Of a stretch of DNA of 64,000 nt, positions 1 to 10,025 are shown piece after piece. Within the stretch, counting starts at the first letter, position 1, and each line of letters opens with the position of its first letter. This DNA is from Phlebiopsis flavidoalba. Taxonomy: Eukaryota > Basidiomycota > Agaricomycetes > Polyporales > Phanerochaetaceae. Below the pieces are notes generated by a model that worked only from the letters and a program-made list of their open reading frames with translations, was not told the origin of the DNA and did no database searches. The translations under genes and the position numbers were made by a program. The stretch is taken from NCBI GenBank assembly GCA_035772785.1, contig JAOCPU010000057.1, positions 1 through 64,000 on the forward strand, in the 5' to 3' direction.

Positions 1-265
1 GCACATTCGAACGTACGTTTCCATTTATATCGCGTTGAGGACTGGCGGCTAACAATGTTGTGTTTCGATTCTATAGGTGTCTACTCACCGTGACGTCGTC
101 ACTCGGCTGCTCGCAGGCAAGAGTGATTCATCATTGCAGTTTTGACGAAAGCAGAGGCTCAGGCTGGCACCTTGGATGAGTGCGAAGATATTTTGTTTAG
201 CATACATGATGTAGATTAGCTGCTACACTAACAGGGTCTTGTACATACCATGCAAATAGCTACGG
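1..265. other. No gene recognised, left edge
   Basis: Ordinary-composition sequence with no ORF or repeat that I recognise. It lies downstream of the hAT transposase remnant and may be the continuation of that element, but no conserved transposase motif is readable here. Confidence 0.4.
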
Positions 266-329
266 TTACTTGGTCTCTGAACTATACATTTCATGTTGGT
301 TTTGCATTATAAATACCTCTGAAGACCTG

Positions 330-495
330 CGGGTTGACCTGGGAGCCGCGGGTTGGGGATCCGTGGGTGCGGGTGACCCATGCGCTGCTACCCGTTGTCG
401 GGGCCGGGTCTGGGTGATGGGGTGTTCAAGTGCGAGATACCTGCGGGTACGGGTCCGGATCGATCCGCGGGTGGACTCGTGCAGAGCTTTAATTC
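330..495. repeat. Degenerate GGGT/GCGGGT-rich low-complexity tract
   Basis: The tract is dominated by variants of GCGGGT, GGGTGC and ACGGGT on the plus strand, with the complement ACCCGC at 387-392. The short ORFs that cross it on both strands owe their length to this repetitive composition and are not taken as genes. It lies immediately downstream of the transposase remnant. Confidence 0.6.
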
Positions 496-529
496 CTGGC
501 GCGTGGATTGGTAAGTAGAGTATTCTACC

Positions 530-1645
530 TTGTATGGATATCATTATTCACCTGCAGGTCCTTTGCCAGACGGCGCCGTCCATTGACGAAGACACGCCAA
601 ACATCGCATGCGAGGGTTTTTGGCAGAGGTGATGCCATACTCCGGCCGACCAGTTTTTCATCAACGTGCGATAGCCAGGATCCTCAATGATCGCAAACGG
701 CCGTAGGCTCTCGCAAACCCAGCGCACGGTGTGTGCACTATGTCATAGATATGTCAGAGCACTGATACATCATGTAGACGACTGAACACCCACCGTGACT
801 GCATCGGGCGTGTGCTGGCGTATGGAGTACGTCACCTTGCTCTCGGCTGCGCGCTGGAATGCTTCAGTGATCAATCCGGTCCGGCCAAGTTTCTCGACAT
901 GTGGACGGGCCTTCTCAACATTGGCAAGTCCGCTCGCGGCCTCAAGAGCGTCTTCTCCCCAGCACGACCGGACATGCTTTCGAAGGTTACTTGTGGACGT
1001 TGCGTCGTGCTTGTCAAGGTAACGGTTGATGACTTGTTTGCAGGACGGCTTTGCACAACGGAACTGGTGAACGCGGCGCCCATCAATGTGTACAACATCA
1101 ATGTCGGCACGGAAGAAGGCATAAATAGGAGACGTCATTTTGGCTTTAAGACGAGCTGTGCAAGCTGAAGTAAGTCACGCAAATTCTTGATAACATATTA
1201 ACTAACCCAGTTCTGCTTCGGCGTCCTCAGGCTCATCATCACTGGACTGGGACCTCGTGGCTTCGTCGTCGGACCCTGACTTGTCGTTCTGGGTGCTGGA
1301 TCCATCAACCTCAATGACCTCGTCGCTGTCGTCTCCATCAGAAGATGCTGATGCTGGACTTTCAGAACGTGTTGAAAGAGTGGTCGGAGTGAGGCTGCCC
1401 TTGTGTGTCTTTGAAGCTGTGCGGCGGCGCTTAGTCAAAGACTTTGCAGTATATATAGCCTTCTCTGTCAGAGTGCGTTTTTCGAGGCTCGGGCATGATG
1501 AGAGATGGCAAAGATGGTGTCTAAAGCACTGTAGACATGCACATATTCTGTAGGGCGCAGTCAGTGGCTGAATAAAATATATAGCACCTGAATTAGAGTT
1601 TAGAACAAATGCTGGATTAGGAAATGCATCAAACAGCGTCCGCAT
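530..1645 (-). pseudogene. hAT-like transposase, N-terminal remnant with BED-type zinc finger
   Basis: Reading right to left there is an acidic, serine-rich segment (about 1202-1460), then a short GT-AG intron (about 1140-1205), then a BED/C2H2-type finger: a CAKPSC cysteine pair followed by KHDATSTSNLRKHVRSC, a pattern common in basidiomycete hAT transposases. Downstream, in a shifted frame at about 735-650, I read WVCESLRPFAIIEDPGY, and at about 640-540 a further piece ITSAKTLACDVWRVFVN, both in the order expected of the start of the hAT catalytic domain. At least two frame changes separate these blocks and the DDE/dimerisation core is absent. This is therefore a broken, truncated copy. The family call rests on remembered motifs, not on a search. 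Confidence 0.7.
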
Positions 1646-1694
1646 TTGGCATAAGCCATCACAGGAGCCTATTTAGCAATTACAGGAGGCCTAT

Positions 1695-1812
1695 TTCTAG
1701 TCAAGCGGTACCGGTCAAGGGTATGGAGGGTTTTGTGACGCATACCCTACCCCTACCCCCAAGTACCTTACCCTTGACCCCTAAGGGTTACCCCTACCCC
1801 TGTCCTTCACTA
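1695..1812. repeat. CCCTACCCC-type degenerate repeat
   Basis: Variants of ACCCCTACCCCT and CCCTTGACCCCTAAGGG are clustered here, with the complement GGTCAAGGGTATGGAGGG at the left edge. Short CCCTAA-like words recall fungal telomere repeats, but units are irregular and interrupted. It is better described as a degenerate pyrimidine-rich satellite patch. Confidence 0.5.
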
Positions 1813-4796
1813 AGTGTGACAAAAGAATGGTCCAGGACTACACACGGCTTTACGCAGCTGCGCGCAGCTGTGTCCAAAGGTCGGTCCATCGTGTGTCATA
1901 CTTTCATGTCGACGACCGTTGGCCTGGTTTCTCTCACCAGGTCCGGAGGTACAAGGTTCATAATGCCAGGTGAATCTTGCACACGCTTCCGGGCGTGGCA
2001 CAAATGCTACAAGTCAACGTCGCACAAGGCAACGTCGACAGGTCCGCTTAGCGCAACGGCCCACGCATGGAGAACAAGAGTCGAGCCTCGGCCATCAATA
2101 CGCTACTCAAAGGAGTCGCGCCGCTTGGGCTTTACGGTGCCATCGGAAAAAAAAACATTTGTAGATATACCCAGATCTTGCAAGATCCTCCCGATCCTTG
2201 CGAGGAAAACCAAAGCACGCAAGTAGTGAGGTTTTGTATTGCGAGGTTACGCACGTTCCTTTCCCAGTTGATCATTATCCGCATTAAGCCAGCGCTAAAT
2301 AAACCATCGCCGTGCACAGTGATAATTTCCAATCTCTATCATGCACGGTGGATTGATCACGCAAGACTGATAAGATTTTGCTAGGTCTACTGCACCTTGC
2401 GCGACAGTATGTCAATTAACTTCTCTCACCTAGATAGTTGATTCCATAATGGCATGCAATTTCTGATAGTCAACAATATTATTAAGATCATTTTGACCGA
2501 TATACTCTAATTACAAACAGATGCTACTGAACAAGTGCTACAAAACAGAATTGACATAGCTAAATTACAATACCGCTACATGACTTCAGAGCTGGGGGGC
2601 GTGAAATTGAAACCTGAACGTAGGGTTAATCGACAGACCAAGCAAAGATAAAGCACAAAGAACTCACCTAGACACCAAAAACGGCCCACTGTGCAAGCGT
2701 GCCGTGATACTGAGGCCGCCGGCAGTCTGAGGCCATGCCTGGGTGACGTGTGTCGCACACGCGATGGTGCGCTCGGCAACGCCGAGTTGGAGCCGTCTAC
2801 ACTGGGACGCTAGTGGTGGGCCAAGTGGGTGACGAAAAACCTGCCTACTATGTACCGTCGGGTCCAGATATTGCATCATAGCCGCCTCGCCCATTGCAGC
2901 ATGCCGTAAGAGGCGCATATAGTCACTCAAAATGCTGAGTGATAGTGCTTGAAAGCATGACTTCAGCAGTTGGACTTATATTCTAAAAATTTTGTCCAAA
3001 TCTGAGTTGAACTTCATGCACTGATGGATGACCCACTGTGATGACACTGTCAGCTCACAAGCCCCACTTGCATGTCTTGGCTAGAGGATCCTTGAGCGGA
3101 ATTAGTGAAATTGTGCGTCGGGAGGGTCAGAGAGGGCCATAGAGCTCTAGATGGGTTAGAGCAGTAGAGGGGGAGAGTATTGGGGTGGAACAGACGCTGG
3201 AAGGAGGTGTCGGAAGGCAGAAAAGGGAGGGCGAGGAGGGTGAGCAGTGGTGACTGGTTAGGAGGGAAGGGTGGATGGCAAGACGCATAAAAAGGAACGC
3301 GTCGACGGCCTCTATAAATGTAGCGCAATGTGAAGGACAGTGGCGTTTGTACGAACGAGATCGACGGTGGCCATGAGTTGATGACGCCATCGCACACGAA
3401 AAACTTGAAGTTCGTCACAGGTTGACATCAGGAAGGACGAATCCTCCCTGACACTCACATCGCACTTTCACACTGCATTTAGCGCTCATGTGTTTGTTGT
3501 AGGATCGAATCGCATCGGATCAGGGAACGTGAATCTCAGCCTTCGGTTGTGACCGGCAGCCTAGATAGCCACCAGATTGAGCATCGTGAGTACTCGCTGT
3601 ATTTATCTTGCCAAACTCTAGAGTGCTGTGTGCCCTGTTCCCCTTTACCACTTCCCTCGTTTTTTCACCTATTTTTTTTTGTGCACAAGTGATTGTATGC
3701 CATTTATCTCAACTCTTCAGCTATCACACGAGTAATGTACTATATTTTCCCTTTTCTTTTATGTATCCTACCCCTGAGGCCGCCTTTACAGGCTTCCAAT
3801 ACATTGATCTTTGTGCGTATTCGCGCACGCAGCGCGCGCTTTTTGAGTATTATTTAGTTTAAAACCCTTGCAAAGTCTCCTTTCGCAAGCGCGTTTTTTT
3901 GGTTTTTTTGTACAACGATGGTCTCATGTCTCATGAATCCACACCCAGGAACCCATGGAAAGTATGACATCGCGATTGAAATTGAAACGACCTGTTGAAC
4001 CATGCCCTCGACGTCGAAGCAAACGACCGAGGGCGATTAAAACAAAGCTTAACAAAACTATCAACGAAACCCTAACCTCACCTGTGTGTGTTGCTTAAGG
4101 GGAGAAGTTATAACACTAAGTAGAGCGAGAGTGACGAAGATATGAGAGAATCCTTAACGATGTTGTTAAGCTATTTTTGTTTTGGGTTTAAGCTTGGGGG
4201 CTTAAGGCCACAAGCGTACCTCTTTATATACATGTGAGCCAGTCTCTAACGATGTCATCGATGAGCTGGCAGTGTGAGTCATACACGTCGAAGAGTGCCA
4301 GCTCAGCGACAGCTAACCAGAGTGACCTGCTGGCGATGTCTATTCTACAGCCTAGTTCGAGGTAACTATGACGGATCCTTAAATCAGGGTCCGTACTGCC
4401 ATCCTTCTACCTCAGTCCATGATATCATACAACCTACTCCAGTCCATAGACCTCGTTCTAGTCCCTATCTAGACCTAAGTACATGTGATGCATCCATTAT
4501 CTATCCAGACCCTTGGTTGATGCGAACGTTGTGGCTGCGAGCTTTGTGGCACGGGAACGCGCTTAAGTGAGCGCTTGAGACTTGGTGTCGAATATGAACG
4601 AAAATGAAAGGAAATTGACTAATAGGGCATAATCTGTGACATGTGCATGAGAAAAGTGGAAATGGTGATAGCTTGCTCACTGTGTCTGCAGGATGAAGTG
4701 GGGTGAAAGGAAGGAGTGCACTCACTGGAAATGTCAAACAGACGACACTATTTAGCTACTGAACTATACAGTTATGGCGAGTCATCATGATTACGT
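1813..4796. other. No gene recognised; probable decayed mobile DNA
   Basis: Several ORFs of 60-200 codons occur on both strands but none shows a known motif, intron structure or consistent frame, and overlapping antisense ORFs of similar length argue for chance. A TATA-like CTCTATAAATG lies at about 3311. An inverted repeat pairs TGAGCTGGCA (about 4262-4271) with TGCCAGCTCA (about 4297-4306). Poly-T runs occur at 3660-3680 and 3894-3908. Nothing here supports a host gene. Confidence 0.4.
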
Positions 4797-4868
4797 TTGC
4801 ATTTTATGGCCGAGCTTCCTTAAAAGGCTATTTGTGCATTTTATAGCCGAGCTTCCTTAAAAGGCTAT
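4797..4868. repeat. Two tandem copies of a 36 bp unit
   Basis: Two adjacent 36 bp units read ...GCATTTTATGGCCGAGCTTCC... and ...GCATTTTATAGCCGAGCTTCC..., both continuing with TTAAAAGGCTATTTG. They differ at only two or three positions, so the duplication is recent. No coding role is suggested. Confidence 0.85.
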
Positions 4869-4994
4869 TTGGGGGTGACGCTAAACCATCGGAACTTAAG
4901 TAGAACAGACTACTGGTGGTGTACACCTGCACAAAGGGTTAAGGTCACAGAATATATACATGGGATTGGGTTGCATGGTTTGTTGTCACGGAGG

Positions 4995-5190
4995 GACACA
5001 CGGCGCACACACGAGCCGAGCGCAGCTCGGCGAGGAGTGCGCTGTGTGTATCCCAAATCCGTGACTGCTACAAGACGGCGCGCACCTTGGCGAGGACTCA
5101 CGAAGGGCACACAGCGCACACATGAGCCGAGCGCAGCTCGGCGAGGAGTGCGCTGTGTGTATCACAAATCCGTGACTGCTACGAGCCTCA
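4995..5190. repeat. 111 bp tandem duplication carrying a nested hairpin
   Basis: A block of about 70 bp around GAGCCGAGCGCAGCTCGGC occurs at 5013 and again at 5124, a period of 111 bp. Each copy contains a perfect 7 bp stem (GCCGAGC / GCTCGGC) with a GCA loop. In the second copy an outer stem CACAGCGCA / TGCGCTGTG surrounds it. A further CACACAGCGG lies just downstream at about 5225. ORFs through this block are low-complexity and are not taken as genes. Confidence 0.85.
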
Positions 5191-5522
5191 CACAGCGGGC
5201 ACTCCGCGCACAAAGGCGCTCGTCACACAGCGGCGGCAGGTGTCTGTGACAAACGATAATTCGGGGCACCTTGTGCCATAGTGTAACAGCCATTTAGGTC
5301 GAGATTGTACGGTAGTATAGATTTTTTTTCCACTGATATAAATCTGTGCTATTGATTCTAGATTAGAGTCGGGGAATCGGTGTCGCGCGCACAGCCGACG
5401 ACCTCAAGTTAAATTGGATCACAGGAAAACTCCCTCAGCGGCAGAGGCGCCGTGACACCTCGTGACATGGTGACACGTTCCGCACCGGGTCGCAAGCTGG
5501 AGGTTGCACATTCATTCCATCC

Positions 5523-5946
5523 ATGGCTTCGTCTACGGCAGCGTCGCAGGAAGAATTGAAGGCGGCCAAGGTGCCTCTTGCATGGCGGGATCGATGCTCT
5601 GCGTGAGTAAGATTATCATGTCCCAAAGTTTATTTAAATTATCATGCTCACTGTCCCGGATATACCTCAGGCTGTTGCTGCCTCTTAACGTCTGCCGGAG
5701 GGAGAAGTCATATCTGCCTTGGGAATGCGAGGATGAGAAGCATGCATACGAGAAGTGCGTAACTCATTTATGCAATTATCATTCCAGGCTCATGTGTCAT
5801 TCTACCCGTAGGTGCCAGTACGACGAGTAAGTCACGGAACATGCTGTAGCCTTTCGATACTAATAAACTATGCCTGTATCAGCTACGTACGGAGAATGAA
5901 ACAATACTCTCCAAGCAGAAAACTGCCGCTGCCCGAAGAGGCATAA
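5523..5946 (+). CDS. NDUFB7: NADH:ubiquinone oxidoreductase subunit NDUFB7 (B18), four exons
   Basis: A small accessory subunit of mitochondrial complex I, located on the intermembrane-space side of the membrane arm. Exons read 5523-5602, 5671-5754, 5812-5826 and 5883-5946, joined by GT-AG introns with donors GTGAGT, GTGCGT and GTAAGT, giving an uninterrupted 80-residue protein starting MASSTAASQEELKAAK and ending PLPEEA. It has the twin CX9C pattern of the family: CSALLLPLNVC and CEDEKHAYEKC, the cysteines that form two disulfides after MIA40 import. Start chosen because the N-terminus matches the family (ASQEELKAAKVPLAWRD). It converges on SCO1, 110 bp away, another respiratory-chain gene. 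This is the only gene in the left half that I can read with no frame break. Confidence 0.93.
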
Positions 5947-6056
5947 TAGACTTTCCATATCCGCATCCATGCGCTCACGTCCGACGCTGTGAACCTAGAC
6001 TGTCGCACGAGCAAGCTATATAAGAGTCCGAGTGGTGTGTAGATTTTAGGGTTCTA

Positions 6057-7120
6057 TCAGTTACACACATAGCTCTCAACATCTACAGCAAGTCTACACC
6101 GTCCGCCCTGTCTCCCTCCCGCCACGTACCCACACCGTAATCTCCTTCTCTCCTTCTGCACCCGCGCCACGACGTCCTCCACTGTGCTCGCCTTTCCGAA
6201 CGCGTCCACAAACTGTCCGTTCGGGTCCATGAAGTAGAAGAATATCGAGTGATCCACGAGGTAGTCATCTCCGGGTTTCGTGTTCGGTGGTGTGGAGAAG
6301 TAAACGCGATATTGCTTTGCACGTCTTCTTCACGGTGTCGTACTCGCCGGTCCAAACCCAGCAGTCGGGGTGGAACTCGGAGACATATCTCTGCACCTGC
6401 GAGACGGTGTCGCGCGCGGGGTCGACCGAAATGAACATAGGCTGCACAACGGGGCCATACTCCTTGTCTAGAGTGGCGAGTCAACATGAAAGACTACGAT
6501 AAATGTTGCTTGAGTGCGAACCTAGAACGTCGACTGCCGCACTCATCTTGTCGAGCTCCTCAGGGCAAATGTCGGGACCAATTTGTGAAGCCGAAATAAA
6601 TAAGGCTCCACTTCCCCAACAGGTCCTTCTCCGTGAAAGCCTCTCCGGTATGGGTGGTCAGAGTGAACGGGCCACCGACTTTCGGTTGGCCAACCTGCCT
6701 ATCTTCCATCTCCTTTTCTATGAGAGTTGAGAATTACTTGAAGTATCATACATATTGCAAAAATGGGACATACGTTTCTGCTCAATGAGCTTTCCTTCTC
6801 ATAGCGGAAGTAGAGGAACAGCGCACCACCTGTCGCAATGAAACAGCGCGGCAGCCTTCGGAGTAAACACCTGGTGGTTCAAATGCATAGTATTAATTCA
6901 AAAGTCTCGCGACATGATAGACTGGCGGACGTACGCCGACAGCAGCCTTGTCCCGGCCTCCTCCCTCCGGCAAAGGTTGAGCTCTTGTTGGTATGGTCGA
7001 AGCAAAACCTCGGCGTGCCGGCTAAACTACCGAGTGAAGTTGAACGTTCCGTGTTACAGGAGTTGCCCGACATTGCGCCGCTAGAGAACGGCGTGCTAGT
7101 TGAGGAGCGAAAGCAAGCAT
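6057..7120 (-). CDS. SCO1: SCO1-like mitochondrial copper chaperone for cytochrome c oxidase, frame-disrupted
   Basis: Delivers copper to the CuA site of COX2, anchored in the inner membrane. From the start at 7120 ([13 protein letters not shown]...) there is a mitochondrial-type leader, an intron, a transmembrane segment at about 6845-6790 ([10 protein letters not shown], then RYEKES), and the thioredoxin-like domain: [20 protein letters not shown] (about 6670), LIYFGFTN, the copper motif CPDIC (about 6565-6580), [20 protein letters not shown] (about 6440) and the conserved [11 protein letters not shown] (about 6250) that holds the copper-binding His. At least three single-base frame changes interrupt it: before the membrane segment, inside the CPDIC motif (an extra G) and near 6300. 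The product is recognisable end to end, so either the gene recently died or the bases are wrong. The C-terminal tail after [11 protein letters not shown] is not conserved. Confidence 0.85.
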
Positions 7121-7287
7121 GACGTTCCGGAGGTGAGATGATGTGCGGGCAGCGCGCGTGCTTCCCGCTCTCGGAGTCTCCGAGTATGCTGATTCATATT
7201 TTTCGTGGTTATCGTTACAAAAATTGCACTGACGCATGCCCGCGGCATAATCAATGACCTCTTTTCTGAGCTATTTCGAAAACAAAT

Positions 7288-8960
7288 TTAGTGCCGGATC
7301 GACATACAAGACGATTTAAACATGACCGATTGTAGCTGAGGATAATAGAATCTCTTCGACATCGTCAATTCGGAAGGTTCACTACATAGTAAGTATAAAT
7401 ACACAGCCAGCAGGCGATTGTACATAAATCTGGAGGGACGGTCCATGTCAAAACAGTCACGTAGAGTGGAAAGTAAAAATTCCTCAGTATCACTTTCCGC
7501 CTGCGGATTGCAAAAATGAGGGATGAGCACTGAACTGTCAAGTTTTATGGGGGGACATCCACGTCCGGAATCACATCGAAAATAGTACACGCTCGATAAT
7601 GCGCTATCTTGGCCTGTGTGATCTCCTTGCTGACCTTGGACTTGATAATTGTCCGCACCGCAGAAGTAGCAAAGTGTTCTGTCGAGGGGGATGTTCAGCA
7701 ACCACATAAAGGTCAGAGTGTGGCTAATGTGCTTACACGTTGCAACAGCTGGAGACGGACACTAGAGTAGAGTTTAGCATCGCTATTTTTACAAGGTTTT
7801 ACGGAGAGAGGCCTACCGTCATGTGGTTACAACCCGATATCTTCTCGCAGGAGTGTTACACCCTGTGTATACCCGATTAGAGCAAAGCCGAGGCAACCAT
7901 AAGTTCTGCAACCACACCCGGGGCAGAACTTCCACTTGTTAGAGTCTACAACTCTCTTGAGCTCCGCAGTGCCGTCGCAAGTATGCTCGGCCTCAGGGTC
8001 GTCCAAGACTTGGTTTCAAGTCTTGCACCAAACTTTGCGGCATTTGGGCCAAGGACATTTGATGTGCTTCTCAGAATCTAGCTGATCGCGGTCGACAAGG
8101 AAGGTATCGTTTGCAACTACGCGGTTCAAATGTGAGAGAGCGTCACTCCAAAGCTGCAACGCCCGTGCTTACCCGCGGCAAGTTATGGCGACTGAGAACT
8201 GCAACATCTCAAGTTCTATGAGAATCGCGTATTCGGCTTCTGAGAGGCTAAGTAGCTCAATCAAATCATGGCTTATGACTGAACACGAAAAATGAGTAGC
8301 ACATCGTGAAACAATGACTGGGGCGTACCACTGGGATCTGATAGCTCCTTATCCGCGGTGCATATGGGCACATGATGGGAAAGACACGGGCCTCAAGCTG
8401 GCTGACCACATGTCCTTTGATGCAGTCTCTGCATATTTGGTGTCCACACGCCTCGACCTCCGCGACGTCTTCCTCTGAGCAGTCGTCGAAACAAATCTTG
8501 CATTGGAACATCCCCACACAAGAGAGCTGCTGAAGCTGCAAAAGACAAATATGCATCTTCGTCGTCGTAGCTCTGCTGCATGAGAGACGCAATGGCATGG
8601 TCGCTCAAAGCAATGCCCCTCCGCCTCTTCATCGTCCAAGATGTTTGCCGTGTTGGATGATAGTGGCCTTCGCGGTCAAGGCTCCTGGTAGACGTAGTAT
8701 GGAGACCGAAAGGGAGGCTCCCTTCTCGTCGAGATAAAAAGTTTCGCTTTGTGATCTCTACAATGTCCAAGTTTAGCAAATGCAAGCTGCCGCTAGGAAT
8801 CATCTACCATCGTGCGCGAATTTGTCTCGAGCTCATCAAGAGCTTGTCGGAGATGAGCTAGGTCTTCCACGATCGTGTTCCGCACGACCTCAAATCCTGA
8901 ATCTCAGTAAAATGAGGCCATGTTCGAGCCGCCCTGTGGCCCTTGTCCTGAGCTTTCCAT
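7288..8960 (-). CDS. RBR (RING-IBR-RING) E3 ubiquitin ligase domain, probably the 3' part of a longer gene
   Basis: RBR ligases take ubiquitin from an E2 onto a cysteine in the last RING before passing it to a substrate. Right to left I read a helical stretch (VRNTIVEDLAHLRQALDELE, about 8950-8830); RING1 with CKICFDDCSEEDVAEVEACG, then HQICRDCIKGH (about 8520-8410); an IBR block with ITCRG (about 8180) and, after an intron, HIKCPWPKCRKVWCK (about 8060), HTCDGTAELKR (about 7985) and NKWKFCPGCG (about 7935); then GCNHMT (about 7825) and, after another intron, PLDRTLCYFCGADN (about 7690-7650), the last RING. Frame changes occur between 8400 and 8700 and at a stop near 8030. The conserved order of all zinc-ligand blocks makes the family secure. 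It probably continues upstream into the 10.0-11.9 kb peptidase-like region. Confidence 0.8.
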
Positions 8961-10025
8961 GCGGTGAAAGAGGGTAGGTCGGGGCGAGTGGGGGGCCCGG
9001 CGCCCGGAGCCTTCTGCGACGCTAGCAAACATCACGTTCCACAGCTGAGCTAACGAGCAAGAAAGTGGAGTTGGCCTTGCAAGGTGGTCAGGCCATGCTA
9101 GTTATATGGAAAGTATCGCTTTAAGGCATGCATAGAAGGCGTGGTTAGAGGCACTTCGCGCAGCTGTGGCAGAAAACTCATGTATGGCGACAAACCCGAC
9201 GCTTGAACTGGGCAGAGACCAAGCTCTGCAGGCAATAAGCTCAGGCCCCATTGATCCTCAGTATATGATGAAGTGAGATGAATTCCCGTGTGGGGTGCAA
9301 GGGCAGAGTTCACGCTGTAGAGATATCGGTGAGCACTGCGTAGCTCATTCGGTAGCAAAAATCGGGGCTCGTTACCAAGCATTCCGCGATAGACGGGAAT
9401 TATTTGAATGGGGTGAGGAGGACGTGGTCGTGTTGTGAACCCTTGTAGCTCGGAGTCAGCTGAAGCGTTGAATAATCCAAATAATGACTCGTCTCACAGG
9501 CCATGGACTTCGACGATGGAGACGAACGCGGCTACTCTCGGATCAGACGCCACAAAGCGTTTGATAAGCGCGCAACACGGCCAGCCACTGCGTGTGGCGT
9601 GACTCGGGCATGACCCACGTAAATGTAGACCAGCTGCATAATAATATTATGCGAAAAAAATAGCTAATACCGGCGCAAATATGAGAGGTTTTTTTTTTAA
9701 AGCCGTGACCATGGTGTGTCCGAAGACAGGCAAGACAGAATGACAAGGGGTACAAAGCAACCCTTCACCGTGACAGCTCCGAGTCCCCGGCCGAGTATTG
9801 ATTGAACACATTTATCCCAATCTGATGTAGGAGCTCATTGTTTAAGGCTGATGATGATTTACACTGTAGATTAGTAGTGAATATAAAGGGTGTAAAATAA
9901 ACGACTCACTCGTCATTCTTCCAGGCATACGTTCTTCGATTACAACCAGGACACATTACCGAAAGTGTTTTGGAGACGCGCCTTCAGACCTGGTTCAACC
10001 GACGTGGTTCCTAAGGGGCAGCTTA
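8961..10025. other. Unassigned linker between coiled-coil and RBR segments
   Basis: Minus-strand ORFs at 9098-9382 and 9543-9755 have no recognisable motif. If the flanking segments are one gene, this holds introns or a poorly conserved linker; an insertion is also possible. An isolated plus-strand MDFDDGDERGYSRIRRHK reading at 9503 is too short to call. Confidence 0.3.

Noticed and set aside
1695..1812. Possible interstitial telomere repeat
   Set aside because: CCCTAA-like words are present but not in regular tandem; the main unit is CCCTACCCC.
1624..2226. A 200-codon plus-strand ORF
   Set aside because: It passes through the CCCTACCCC repeat, has no motif, and overlaps other motif-free ORFs.
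3050..3418. A minus-strand Pro/Ser/Leu-rich ORF of 122 codons
   Set aside because: Low-complexity composition, no motif, overlapping ORF of similar length in another frame.
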